Positions 22,817-31,650 are shown, counted from the first letter of the stretch. The stretch: DNA of 46,200 nt from an uncultured Streptococcus sp. (GCA_900755085.1 CAAEFF010000081.1:1-46200); one strand, 5' to 3'. Numbers and translations: made by a program. Notes: generated by a model not told the origin, from the sequence alone.

Positions 22817-23454
22817 TTAGTTAGATCCTCTCCACCCTTATTCAACCAAGTTACAGCATTAAAATAGCGATGATACGTTTTCAAGTCGATGCCAACGTGT
22901 CCTTGCTTTTCAGCTGATTTAAAATGAACCAAGGAAGGCAAATCGCTATAATTCTTTGAAGAGAAGATAACCTTTCCTTTGTATGGAAGTTCTTCAAACT
23001 CTTTCATCAATTCATAAGTACAAGCATCATTATCATTGAATTTGAAATATAGATTATCCCAGTGAATGCGTGCCAAACGACGTTGCCATTTCTGAGTTGC
23101 TTCTTTTTCATCTGCATAATGCAAGAAATGAAGTTCAATATCATCAAGGAGTGCTAGAGGATAGGCATTATCAAAGTCCTCGATATATTTTGATTCCTTA
23201 ACAAATTTTAAGGGGATATCTCCACTCAAATAATATTTTAAATTCTTGAGCATTTTGATGTAATCAGGTGAAAAGACAAATAGTCCAACAAAGGGTGTTT
23301 GATAAGGTAGTCCCAACTCCTGATAGACTTTCCCAGCCCAACAATTATCACAAATAATCGTGAAATTCTTATTCTTGAGTCTTCGTCTAGGAATAAAGTT
23401 AATAATTGGATAGATAAACGGTTTTAATTTGTTCTTAATTGTTTCAGTATTCAT
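22813..23454 (-). CDS. DUF1919 family exopolysaccharide biosynthesis protein
   Basis: A 213-residue protein beginning MNTETIKNKLKPFIYPIINF. It has FTIICDNCWAGKVYQELGLPY (21 residues near 37-57, of which CDNCWAG is the hallmark), TPFVGLFVFSPDYIKML, IELHFLHYADEKEAT, and KWQRRLARIHWDNLYFKF with NDNDACT near 135-141. DUF1919 members occur in streptococcal capsule loci and may modify or transfer a sugar; the reaction is not known. A longer frame extends upstream but overlaps the preceding GT4 gene in another frame; the ATG at 23454 is one base after the GT4 stop, which suggests translational coupling. Confidence 0.75.
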   Translation of the reverse strand: MNTETIKNKLKPFIYPIINFIPRRRLKNKNFTIICDNCWAGKVYQELGLPYQTPFVGLFVFSPDYIKMLKNLKYYLSGDIPLKFVKESKYIEDFDNAYPLALLDDIELHFLHYADEKEATQKWQRRLARIHWDNLYFKFNDNDACTYELMKEFEELPYKGKVIFSSKNYSDLPSLVHFKSAEKQGHVGIDLKTYHRYFNAVTWLNKGGEDLTK

Positions 23455-23455
23455 C

Positions 23456-24604
23456 TTAGTATTTCTTATACAACTCCGAGAAATTCCGAATATAACTTTG
23501 TAATGAAAAGTGTTCTTTTTGACGTTGGACAGAGGCCTTGCCAAATTGCTCTCTCTTCTCAGTGTTATCAGCCAATTCTTGGATGGCCTTAGACAATTCT
23601 GCAGGCTGATTTGGTGTGGCAAGAAGACCATTTTCACCTTCCTTAACCATTTCACAGACACCACCATGACGGTAGCCGACTACAGGTTTGCCACAAGCCA
23701 TGGCTTCTAGGACGACTGTTGGCAGTGGGTCTGGGTTGGTACTCGGCAAGACAAAGATATCAAACATATTATAGAGTTCTGTCGTCTTGCTATAATAGTC
23801 AATTCGCTTGATTTGGCTAGCTACTGGAGAGTCTGAAATAGCTTTTTCCAACCCATCGACGCGCCACTCTTCCCCCTCAAAAGCACTACCTGCTAGAAAG
23901 GCTACTGCTTTTGGATTGGCCTGTAAAATTGGCGTCACAGCTTCCAGGAAGTCACCTTGCCCTTTCCAAGCATTCACTCGACCAACCATACCGATCACCA
24001 GAGCATCCTGATCAATTCCAAACTGCTCACGGACAGCGCTAGCATCCATTTCATGATAGACGGCATTGTCGACCCCATTATAAATCACTTGAACTTGGTC
24101 ATCTTTGACATAGCGAGACTGCTTGACGTGGTTAGCAACGGCTTTTGAAACTGTCACAATCGTATCCGCATAACGCCCCATCAAAAAGTTGATGAAGTCA
24201 GAAATAGCTTTTGGTTTGACGATAATTTCATGGACATGCCAAATCAAAGGCAGTTTCAACTTCCGTTTGAGATAAATCCCTTCCAGTACTGCAGTCGTGT
24301 TGTTGTGAATAAGGCTAATGCCATTCTCCTTAGCATACTGAGCAATTTGTTTGGAGTAACGGTTATAGGAGCCAAAATACTCAAGGATTCCCTTAGGATT
24401 AAAATACTTCCGTCGCAAGATTGGATAATCGATAACTTTTACCTTAGCACCAACCTTTTCCAATGCACCCACTAAGACACCATCGTTGGGCAAAATGACA
24501 TGAGCCTCAAAGGCATCTTTATCCAATCCTTTAATCAGCTCCAACAACACCTTGTCAGCGCCATACATTTCGGCACCAGCGTGAAGATATAAAATTTTCT
24601 GCAT
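23456..24604 (-). CDS. GT4-family glycosyltransferase
   Basis: A 382-residue GT-B enzyme. It starts QKILYLHAGAEMYGADKVLLEL, an acceptor-side glycine loop common in GT4. It has IGMVGRVNAWKGQGDFLEAV near 205-224 and the EX7E donor motif in PDPLPTVVLEAMACGKPVVG near 292-311. It follows WchF by 2 bp, so it probably adds the third sugar of the repeat unit. In receptor polysaccharide loci this place is held by WefA-type transferases, but I cannot assign the linkage. Confidence 0.85.
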   Translation of the reverse strand: MQKILYLHAGAEMYGADKVLLELIKGLDKDAFEAHVILPNDGVLVGALEKVGAKVKVIDYPILRRKYFNPKGILEYFGSYNRYSKQIAQYAKENGISLIHNNTTAVLEGIYLKRKLKLPLIWHVHEIIVKPKAISDFINFLMGRYADTIVTVSKAVANHVKQSRYVKDDQVQVIYNGVDNAVYHEMDASAVREQFGIDQDALVIGMVGRVNAWKGQGDFLEAVTPILQANPKAVAFLAGSAFEGEEWRVDGLEKAISDSPVASQIKRIDYYSKTTELYNMFDIFVLPSTNPDPLPTVVLEAMACGKPVVGYRHGGVCEMVKEGENGLLATPNQPAELSKAIQELADNTEKREQFGKASVQRQKEHFSLQSYIRNFSELYKKY

Positions 24605-24606
24605 TT

Positions 24607-25779
24607 CTATCCTTTAAATACTTTCTCGTAGTCTGTGACAATCTTTTCCCAAGTGAAGGCTTCTGCGATCCGTCGGCTTGATTTCTCATTGAGGTCTGCG
24701 ATCGCTTGAGCGTCCAATTGTTCAGCCTGATCAATGACATGTGCCAATTGATCTTTCTTCCAATAAAGAGCCCCCTCTTCACCGACTTCACGGTTAAAGC
24801 CGACATCCAACAAAAGATTGAGCTTAGTAGACTCAAGCGCCTCAAGAAGGGATGGATTGGTCCCTCCGACTTCATGGCCATGGAAATAGGCAAAAGCATG
24901 TTCACGAATGTATTTGAGCAATTCTTGGTCGTACACCGTTCCAACAAACTTCACACGAGGATCCTTGTCAAAGCCAGTATCTTTAAGTAACTGTTCATAG
25001 AACTTGTTTTGCTCTACATTAGTAATCAGGACAAAATCTTTTTTGGAATTGGACTGCATAAAACCACGAATCATGGCCTCATAGTTATTTTCAGGCACAA
25101 AACGTCCCACGACAAGATAGTAATCTCCTTCGGAGACTTGCTTGTCCGCAAACCAAGTCCCTACCTTCTCGTCTTCTTTACTCAGGAGAGACTTGCTTGT
25201 ATCCGTTCCATAGGCAATATAGGTCGTCTGTGGCTGATACTTAGCATAGTCCTTTTGAATATAAGCCTCGATATTCTTGCTATCGCAGATCAACAGATCA
25301 GCATGTTTAACCATCAGTTGCTCAGAAAATTTCCAGTACCTACGGACTGGGAGACTCCACTTGGCGCGAAGCCATTCATGACCATCTGGATTGACCATGA
25401 GAGTGCCACCGATCGCCTTGATTTTCTTTTTAATTTTTGAGATAAAAGGACCAATCCGGCAAGCTAAGACATAGAAGATCGGAGCTTGATCCTTATTTTC
25501 TTTAGCCATTTCAATAGCCTTATTAAGAGCTGCGATATCATACGCAATGGCACGCGCAGGCCCGATATTGGGAACATCAATGTTGTAACAGATTGCGCCG
25601 TTATGGTCAAAAGTATCTGCAGTAATTCCTGATTTAGCTGAATTCTCCCGCATACAGGCTACATAATATTGGATATTTTTGTCTTGTTGGAACTCTGTCA
25701 ATTTCTCAACAAAGGTCTCAAAACCACCATATTTTGCTGGAATACCTTTGGATCCAACGATGTAAATTGATCGTTTCAT
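24607..25779 (-). CDS. wchF: WchF-type rhamnosyltransferase (DUF1972 + GT4)
   Basis: A 390-residue transferase starting MKRSIYIVGSKGIPAKYGGF, then ETFVEKLTE, the DUF1972 N-terminal signature, and a GT4 C-terminal half with YLVVGRFVPENNYEAMIRGF (about 224-243) and FHGHEVGGTNPSLLEAL. WchF adds beta-1,4-linked rhamnose to lipid-linked glucose, the second step in pneumococcal and oral streptococcal polymers that start with WchA. A longer frame reaches 25845 and overlaps wchA; AGGAGA stands before the ATG at 25779, so I use that start. Confidence 0.9.
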   Translation of the reverse strand: MKRSIYIVGSKGIPAKYGGFETFVEKLTEFQQDKNIQYYVACMRENSAKSGITADTFDHNGAICYNIDVPNIGPARAIAYDIAALNKAIEMAKENKDQAPIFYVLACRIGPFISKIKKKIKAIGGTLMVNPDGHEWLRAKWSLPVRRYWKFSEQLMVKHADLLICDSKNIEAYIQKDYAKYQPQTTYIAYGTDTSKSLLSKEDEKVGTWFADKQVSEGDYYLVVGRFVPENNYEAMIRGFMQSNSKKDFVLITNVEQNKFYEQLLKDTGFDKDPRVKFVGTVYDQELLKYIREHAFAYFHGHEVGGTNPSLLEALESTKLNLLLDVGFNREVGEEGALYWKKDQLAHVIDQAEQLDAQAIADLNEKSSRRIAEAFTWEKIVTDYEKVFKG

Positions 25780-25816
25780 TTTTCTCCTAACATGGAAAGG
25801 ACGAAGCAGGGCATCC

Positions 25817-27193
25817 CTACTTCGCTCCTTCTTTTCTAAGTACAACCTTCACGGTCTTGAGCAAGATCTGAATGTCTCTCCAAATCGTCCAATCATCCAT
25901 GTACGCAACGTCCAGTTTGACCACTTCGTCAAAGTCTGTAATCTCACTGCGTCCACTCACCTGCCAAAGGCCCGTAATCCCCGGTTTGAAGCTGAGGCGA
26001 CGTTTTTGGTCTGGCGTATACTCTTGGTATTCATCCACGGTAGGTGGTCGGGTTCCGACCAGACTCATGTCACCGATCAGAACATTGTAAAATTGGGGCA
26101 ATTCGTCGAGACTAGTCTTACGAATAAAGCGTCCGATTGGCGTTACCCGCGGATCATTTTCCATTTTAAACATGCCACCCGTCATAGTATTTTGAGACAT
26201 CAAATCTTTTTTGATCTCTTCGGCATCGACCCGCATGGAGCGGAATTTATAGAAGTTGAAATACCGCCCGTTCTTACCGACTCGTTTTTGCACAAAGAAG
26301 GCAGGTCCGCCATCCTTGCGGATCAGAGGAACCAAGACAATACTTACGAGGCCACAAATCAAGAGACCAAATAGAGCTCCTACAATGTCTAATAGGCGTT
26401 TGGCAAAGACGTGACTCGGCTTGTAAAAATTGGTAGAGAAGGTAACGACGCTTAGTCCTCCAATTTCTTGCACTCTTTTATTCCCTAAAGGGGCAAAATT
26501 GAAGGCATTGAGATTGACCGACACATCAATCCCCATATTCTCAAACTCCGAAACCAATTCACTGATATTGTAATCTTCACTTGGAAGATTAATAAACACT
26601 TCGTCCACTACTTCCTTCGTAACGAAGGCCAACATTTGATCTGGCTGAATGACACGCACACCTGCATGATCAAATGTCGTATCATCCATGACAGTGACAC
26701 CGATTAGTTCTCCATGATAGAGGTTGGGTGAATGCAGAATATCAAATACCTTTTCCATCCGACTGGTCGCTGTCAGAAGAAAAATCTTTCGCCCACTCTT
26801 TCGACGAGGAGAAACAGATCGGCGGTATCTCTTGAGCAAGAGATCCATGACATAGACAGCAAGGGTATTGAAAAGAAAGAAGTAGATCATCCCCCGACGA
26901 GAGATGGAGAAAACCCCATCGAGCATAAAAGAGGTAAAGGTGATCCCAACAGCGAAAAACACATTGTATTTCAAGACCTGAAAGAGCTCATCCAGGTAAC
27001 CCCTGCTATAAAAACGATAGGCAATATTGCTAATGTAAAAGGATACAAAATGAAGCAGATAGAGAATCGCAATCGTCTGCGAGGTGTATTCTGCATCTTT
27101 AAAGAGACTCACAATATAAGCCGAAAATAGGACTGCTAAACTTTGAAAAAGAACAATATTCAATTTCTCCAGTTCAATTCTTTCTTCTCCCAT
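25817..27193 (-). CDS. wchA: Initiating sugar-phosphate transferase WchA (CpsE)
   Basis: The 458-residue protein has four to five N-terminal membrane spans, a central CoA-binding-like region (RKIFLLTATSRMEKVF near 132), a further span near 270-290, and the C-terminal bacterial sugar transferase domain with KRLLDIVGA, FYKFRSMRVDAEE, RKTSLDELPQFYNVLIGDMS and LVGTRPP, then KPGITGLWQVSGRS. It transfers sugar-1-phosphate, usually glucose, to undecaprenyl phosphate and so starts the repeat unit. It follows wze by 19 bp. The conserved order wzg-wzh-wzd-wze-wchA is typical. Confidence 0.95.
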   Translation of the reverse strand: MGEERIELEKLNIVLFQSLAVLFSAYIVSLFKDAEYTSQTIAILYLLHFVSFYISNIAYRFYSRGYLDELFQVLKYNVFFAVGITFTSFMLDGVFSISRRGMIYFFLFNTLAVYVMDLLLKRYRRSVSPRRKSGRKIFLLTATSRMEKVFDILHSPNLYHGELIGVTVMDDTTFDHAGVRVIQPDQMLAFVTKEVVDEVFINLPSEDYNISELVSEFENMGIDVSVNLNAFNFAPLGNKRVQEIGGLSVVTFSTNFYKPSHVFAKRLLDIVGALFGLLICGLVSIVLVPLIRKDGGPAFFVQKRVGKNGRYFNFYKFRSMRVDAEEIKKDLMSQNTMTGGMFKMENDPRVTPIGRFIRKTSLDELPQFYNVLIGDMSLVGTRPPTVDEYQEYTPDQKRRLSFKPGITGLWQVSGRSEITDFDEVVKLDVAYMDDWTIWRDIQILLKTVKVVLRKEGAK

Positions 27194-27212
27194 TTTCCCT
27201 CAATCCTATTCT

Positions 27213-27905
27213 TTACTTTTTCCCGTACTCCCCGTAGGATCCGTATCCACCATACGAACCATACTCAGCAGCTTTAATGTTAAATTTATTGAGCACCACT
27301 CCTAAGAAAGGGGTGCCTGTTTGTTCTAATTGCTCCTTAGCCTTTTGGACCGCCTTGCGTCCATTGGCCCCAGATTCTGTGATCAAGACAGTTCCATCAC
27401 AGCGTTGGGCGATAATCGCCGCATCGATCACGACCCCGATTGGAGGCGTATCGACAATGATGTAGTCAAAATGCTCACGCAGGGCATCCATCATCACAGT
27501 GAAGTTCTTACTTTGCAAGAGACCCGTTGGGTTTGGCGCCACCTGTCCAGACTCGATGATATCCAAGTTTGGAAAATCAGTCGCATACATGATTTGGTCC
27601 AATTGGCTACGACCAGATAAGAAGTCGGTCAAACCTTGGATCTTAGTACGGCTACGGAAAATCCCTGTCATGACAGAGTTCCGGATATCACAGTCAACCA
27701 AAAGGGTCTTGTAACCCGCACGCGCAAAGGCAACGGCCAAGTTGGTTGAAGTGGTCGATTTCCCTTCATTTTCTTGAACAGAGGAGATGGCGATGACTTT
27801 CAAGTCCACCCCACTCAATTGGATATTCGTCGCAAGGGCATTGAAGTACTCTTCTGCCTTCCGAATTTCTTGTAATTTATTTTTTGAAATTTCTAACGTA
27901 TTCAT
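27213..27905 (-). CDS. wze: Tyrosine kinase Wze (CpsD)
   Basis: A 230-residue cytoplasmic autophosphorylating kinase. Walker A is in NEGKSTTSTNLAVAF (about 46-60), Walker A' in TLLVDCDIRNS (about 68-78), and Walker B in FDYIIVDTPP (about 146-155). The tail EYGSYGGYGSYGEYGKK carries the YGx tyrosine cluster that is phosphorylated. Together with Wzd it controls polymer length and attachment at the septum. Gap to wzd 12 bp. Confidence 0.96.
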   Translation of the reverse strand: MNTLEISKNKLQEIRKAEEYFNALATNIQLSGVDLKVIAISSVQENEGKSTTSTNLAVAFARAGYKTLLVDCDIRNSVMTGIFRSRTKIQGLTDFLSGRSQLDQIMYATDFPNLDIIESGQVAPNPTGLLQSKNFTVMMDALREHFDYIIVDTPPIGVVIDAAIIAQRCDGTVLITESGANGRKAVQKAKEQLEQTGTPFLGVVLNKFNIKAAEYGSYGGYGSYGEYGKK

Positions 27906-27917
27906 GCGATCCCCAGT

Positions 27918-28613
27918 CTACAGTTTCTTAATATCTGGCACAATACCAAGTAAGGTTAGGCCCATCAACTCTTCGATATCTTCTGGTCTCTTGACACGAT
28001 CGTCCAAGACTTCTACGACAACCAAGAGCACCACCATGAGACCAGCTCCAGCAATAAAACCAAGAAGGACATTGCGTCGGATATTTGGTGAAGAAGGTGA
28101 TTGAGGCACTTCTGCTTCATCCAAGGTCGTAACATCTGACACCTTGGTCACAGAAATGATCTTTTCAGCTGCCACATTTCGAAGGCCATTGGCAATACGA
28201 GCCGCTTCTTTTGGATCTCCATCCTTAGCCGTGATCGAAAGGATACGAGTATCCGTCGGAACAGACACACTGATCTTTTTCGACAACTCAGCTGGTGTCA
28301 GATCGAGTTTCAATTCTTCAATGGCTTGCGTCAAAACATTTTGAGAAAGAATGATCTCACGGTAGTCCTTAACCAAGTAAGAACCCGCCTGCAAATCCGA
28401 GTTTGTCAAGGCATTGTTGTCTTGGTTTTGGCGACTGACCACGTAGATCCGGCTAGTACTTTGGTATTCTTTCTTGGCTAAAAAGGCACTGTAGCCAAAT
28501 GCAGCAATGGCAAAAACTAGAGCGACCAAAACGATTGAAAACTTGCGTTTCCATAGGGTCTTCAGCATAGCGAAAACATCAATTTCCACTGCTTGATTTT
28601 CTTGATTGTTCAT
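27918..28613 (-). CDS. wzd: Chain-length/kinase-activator protein Wzd (CpsC)
   Basis: A 231-residue Wzz-type protein with two membrane spans (about 28-46 and 176-196) and an external domain between them. The N-terminal cytoplasmic part has DVFAMLKTLWKRKFSI, and the second span is preceded by PQSPSSPNIRRNVLLGF, a Pro-rich motif of the family. It activates the Wze kinase. It starts 44 bp after wzh, with GGAG-like sequence before ATG. Confidence 0.95.
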   Translation of the reverse strand: MNNQENQAVEIDVFAMLKTLWKRKFSIVLVALVFAIAAFGYSAFLAKKEYQSTSRIYVVSRQNQDNNALTNSDLQAGSYLVKDYREIILSQNVLTQAIEELKLDLTPAELSKKISVSVPTDTRILSITAKDGDPKEAARIANGLRNVAAEKIISVTKVSDVTTLDEAEVPQSPSSPNIRRNVLLGFIAGAGLMVVLLVVVEVLDDRVKRPEDIEELMGLTLLGIVPDIKKL

Positions 28614-28657
28614 TTCCTAATTACTCCTTCATGTGGATCTCTCCACCTGTTTCCTGG

Positions 28658-29389
28658 TTAGATTAATTCATCTGCTAACAAGAGCTGTTGATGGTTGACA
28701 AAGAGGTCTTTTGCCCGTTTTTCGCCATATTCTTCCTGGATCAAGCGATAAGCTTCTGCCATATAGGGCGGTCGTTTCGTCAAATTATGCATATCACTGG
28801 CCACAAAGTGGACCAAATCTTTTTCTAAGAAATAGCGGGCCCGTTTTTTGAGGTGTTTTTGCTCATCTCCAAAGAGGCGAGGTTTGAGAACGCTGGAACT
28901 ATTGATCTGCATGTAGCAGCCCATGTCAATCATCTCTTGCACGCGCTCCTCATTTTTCTCCAAACAATTGTAGCGTTCAATATGGGCTACCACCGGCGTA
29001 ATACCGAGATGAAGCAGGCGATCCAAGGCTGTGTGGATTTCTTTATAGGGCGTTCCCATGCTAAATTCAATGAGGGCAAAATGCGTCTCTGCAAGACTCG
29101 GGATAGTCTTTTCTTCCAGCTTCTTCAAGACATCATTCGTAAAGTAAATTTCTGCTCCGTAATGAATTGTCAGATCCGGTGCAACTTCTACCGCAATTTT
29201 TTTCACTTCTTGAAAATTTTCTGAAATTTTTTCCTCAGGGGTTTCAAACATTCCCTTGCGGCGATGTGAAGTAGAGATGATGGTCCGCACCCCTTGACGA
29301 TAACTTTCTGTCAAGAGAGCACGCGTATCTTCTCTGGTTTTGGGTCCATCATCCACATCGAAGACGATGTGCGAGTGGATATCAATCAT
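28658..29389 (-). CDS. wzh: Tyrosine-protein phosphatase Wzh (CpsB)
   Basis: A 243-residue PHP-type, Mn-dependent phosphatase. MIDIHSHIVFDVDDGPKTRED holds the metal-binding HxH at residues 5-7 (HSH is preceded by ID). Further ligands lie in TSHRRKGMFETP (about 60-71), VVAHIERYNCLE (about 133-144) and FVASDMHNL (about 194-202). It dephosphorylates Wze. Its ATG overlaps the wzg stop by 4 bp (ATGA). Confidence 0.95.
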   Translation of the reverse strand: MIDIHSHIVFDVDDGPKTREDTRALLTESYRQGVRTIISTSHRRKGMFETPEEKISENFQEVKKIAVEVAPDLTIHYGAEIYFTNDVLKKLEEKTIPSLAETHFALIEFSMGTPYKEIHTALDRLLHLGITPVVAHIERYNCLEKNEERVQEMIDMGCYMQINSSSVLKPRLFGDEQKHLKKRARYFLEKDLVHFVASDMHNLTKRPPYMAEAYRLIQEEYGEKRAKDLFVNHQQLLLADELI

Positions 29390-30855
29390 TTTTCTTTTCC
29401 TTCCATAACTTGTTGGATGGTTTCCTTGGCCTTGGTCAAGCTGGCTTGATCCAGTTCCATAACATAGAGGTTATAACCAGGCATAGCATAAGATGGCAAA
29501 TCAGTATGACCTTGTCCTGTAATGGCTTGAGAGGTCACATCATAGGAGCCACCTGTTTCCAACTGGGTATTGATCAAGTTCATCATGACCGGCAACTGCA
29601 TATTGGTTTGGACAGAGTCTTGGAGATTTCCGATAATCTCATTGTAGTTGTTCAAAACCTTGGTAGAGGTTAGCTTATTGATAATGGCTGCAATGACTTT
29701 TTCTTGGTTCTTGCCACGGTCATTGTCACCACCTTGAAGAGAATAACGTTCCCGAACAAAGCCAAGTGCTTGCTCTGAGTTTAAATGTACCTTTCCGACT
29801 GGGAAATGGAACTTGCCATGAAGACTCGTAAATTCTTGGTCGTTTTCCACATCGATTCCCCCTAGAAGGTCAATCAACTTGAGGAAGGAGGTGAAATTGA
29901 GACGAACATAGTAGTTAAGCTTGATATCATAGAGATTCTCAAGGGTATGAATGGAAGCATCCACACCGTAGATCCCTGCATGGGTCAACTTATCATTTTG
30001 GTTGTTCCCACCATCCGCAATTGGCACATAAGCATCCCGTGGCGTTGTAGTCAACAAGACTTGCTTGGTCTTCCGATTGACGGTCATGATGATATTGACG
30101 TCCGAGCGAGAAACTGAAGTGACCGGACCATAGGTATCAATCCCACTAACATAGATGTTAAAGACATCTGCATTGGCAGACACTTTGCTGGTTGCTGCTA
30201 CTTCTTTTCGAATTTTATAAGAATAAATTTTCTTTAATTTCTTCGCATAGTCAGCATCTTCAGCAGCAATGGTATCCTCAAAGGTGCTGTTAAGCACAAT
30301 CGCCGAGGCATTTCCCTCTTGCAAGCTTTTATAAGCATCGAGATAGGTTGGGGTATCTACTACAGAGATATTCTGACCCTTCGTCTTTTTGATATTGTCT
30401 AAGAGAGCCGTGAGGTTGGCTTCGTTGTTGTTGCCCTTGGGCGCTGTGACTTCTTTAATCTCTTTGATATCTTTGATGTCACTATCTTTCTTGACATAGA
30501 CAGCCATCTCGAACTCTGTGTAGTTGGAATGACCATTGACATTGCTGGTGAGGTTCAAAAGTTGTTGACTGGCAAACAAGACTCCCGAGCTAGTCAATAA
30601 GCCGACAAGAAGCAGGACCAAAGTTGTCTTTTTGGCCTGATTTTTGATCACAAACCAAGCTGACAAGAGCAAGAGAAGAGCTAGTAGTACCATCACGAGA
30701 ACATTAACATAGCGAAAAGCCAAGATGTTATTGGTCAACATGGTATAGGTCGCCCAACTTGCGGTTATAAGCAAAAAAATAAGCAATACGGAATTAACGA
30801 TTCGCAATTGCCCCCACTTATGTTCTGAACGACGACTCCGTCTCCTTTGTGACAT
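29386..30855 (-). CDS. wzg: LytR-CpsA-Psr protein Wzg (CpsA)
   Basis: A 489-residue protein with a very basic N-terminus (SQRRRSRRSEHKW), about three membrane spans in the first 110 residues, an accessory domain, and the LCP catalytic domain with SRSDVNIIMTVN, LLTTTPRDAYVPI, LTHAGIYG and FVRERYSLQGGDNDRGKNQ (Arg residues that bind polyprenyl pyrophosphate). LCP proteins ligate the finished polymer to the cell wall. The frame can be extended to a TTG at 30867, but the ATG at 30855 has GGAGG five bases before it and is the likely start. First gene of the operon. Confidence 0.95.
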   Translation of the reverse strand: MSQRRRSRRSEHKWGQLRIVNSVLLIFLLITASWATYTMLTNNILAFRYVNVLVMVLLALLLLLSAWFVIKNQAKKTTLVLLLVGLLTSSGVLFASQQLLNLTSNVNGHSNYTEFEMAVYVKKDSDIKDIKEIKEVTAPKGNNNEANLTALLDNIKKTKGQNISVVDTPTYLDAYKSLQEGNASAIVLNSTFEDTIAAEDADYAKKLKKIYSYKIRKEVAATSKVSANADVFNIYVSGIDTYGPVTSVSRSDVNIIMTVNRKTKQVLLTTTPRDAYVPIADGGNNQNDKLTHAGIYGVDASIHTLENLYDIKLNYYVRLNFTSFLKLIDLLGGIDVENDQEFTSLHGKFHFPVGKVHLNSEQALGFVRERYSLQGGDNDRGKNQEKVIAAIINKLTSTKVLNNYNEIIGNLQDSVQTNMQLPVMMNLINTQLETGGSYDVTSQAITGQGHTDLPSYAMPGYNLYVMELDQASLTKAKETIQQVMEGKEK

Positions 30856-30885
30856 AAATACCTCCAATTAGTCCTAATCATATTT

Positions 30886-30894
30886 ATTGTAACA
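30886..30894 (-). promoter_or_regulatory. Polysaccharide operon promoter (-10)
   Basis: On the minus strand TGT-TACAAT (TACAAT at 30886-30891) forms an extended -10 without a good -35. The start near 30879 would give a 24-nt leader holding GGAGG. Confidence 0.55.
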
Positions 30895-30930
30895 TATTTT
30901 TAGCAAAAAATGCATTAATTATCACTTTTT

Positions 30931-30973
30931 TGTCCATTATGGACATTTGTAAAGTAAGCGTTTTCTGAAAACG
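30931..30973. promoter_or_regulatory. Two 15-bp palindromes and a cre-like site upstream of wzg
   Basis: TGTCCATTATGGACA (30931-30945) and CGTTTTCTGAAAACG (30959-30973) are perfect odd-centred palindromes about 50-95 bp upstream of the predicted start. AGTAAGCGTTTTCT (30953-30966) matches 13 of 14 positions of the lactococcal cre pattern WGWAARCGYTWWMA, so CcpA binding is plausible. The protein that would bind the first palindrome is unknown. Confidence 0.5.
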
Positions 30974-31007
30974 ACAAAATCCTTTGCCTACTTATCGGAG
31001 AATTCAA

Positions 31008-31034
31008 AAAAACCGAGCGATAAACCCGGTTTTT
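31008..31034 (-). terminator. Terminator after nrdG
   Basis: On the minus strand AAAAACCG...CGGTTTTT with an 11-nt loop, followed by more T. It lies just after the nrdG stop and separates nrdG from the polysaccharide operon. Confidence 0.85.
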
Positions 31035-31040
31035 GAAGAC

Positions 31041-31646
31041 CTACAAAAGATCATCCCGTTTGACCTGCTCAAAACTTTCTTTACCATCATTGAGCTTGTC
31101 CCAGATGACGACTTTTCCTTCTTTGAGAGATTGTTGAACATCAATAATCCGCTGGTTAGAAGAGCCACGAAATTGCAACATCAGGTTGCGTTTGCTCTTA
31201 TCATAGCGGCCATCCACCAGAATATCAATCAGTGAGAGAAGCTCTAATTTGTCTGGCGTTTCCAGCATCAGCTCTTCCCAAGTGTAGCCGGTCCAAGACC
31301 AGATATCTTTGTCTGGTAGCTCTTTTCTCACGCGCTTGACCAAGGGCAGCAGGATGCCAGTATTGAGAAAGGGCTCTCCCCCAAGGAGGGTCAGGCCCTG
31401 AACATAGGGTTGGGCCAGATCAGACATGATCTGCTCTTCCAACTCTTTGGTGTAGGGAACGCCCGCATGAAACGACCAAGTCGCTACATTGTAACAACCC
31501 TCGCAATGAAACATGCAACCTGCTACATAGAGAGAATTGCGCACGCCTTCGCCATCCACAAAGTTAAAAGCCTTGTAATCGATGATGCGCCCTTGACTCA
31601 GTTCCTCACTCTTCCACTCTCCTGGTTTTGGTGTATTCCATGTCAT
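31041..31646 (-). CDS. nrdG: Anaerobic ribonucleotide reductase activating protein
   Basis: A 201-residue radical SAM protein with Cys44-x3-Cys48-x2-Cys51 (AGCMFHCEGCYN) for the 4Fe-4S cluster and LTLLGGEPFL near 84-93, the SAM-binding GGE. It makes the glycyl radical on NrdD under anaerobiosis. It starts 4 bp after the acetyltransferase gene. Family members are near 160-200 residues. Confidence 0.96.
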   Translation of the reverse strand: MTWNTPKPGEWKSEELSQGRIIDYKAFNFVDGEGVRNSLYVAGCMFHCEGCYNVATWSFHAGVPYTKELEEQIMSDLAQPYVQGLTLLGGEPFLNTGILLPLVKRVRKELPDKDIWSWTGYTWEELMLETPDKLELLSLIDILVDGRYDKSKRNLMLQFRGSSNQRIIDVQQSLKEGKVVIWDKLNDGKESFEQVKRDDLL

Positions 31647-31650
31647 CCTT

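Noticed and set aside
22813..23667. Extended start of the DUF1919 gene at 23667
   Set aside because: The extra 71 residues overlap the conserved end of the GT4 gene in another frame and lack family similarity; the ATG at 23454 follows the GT4 stop by one base.
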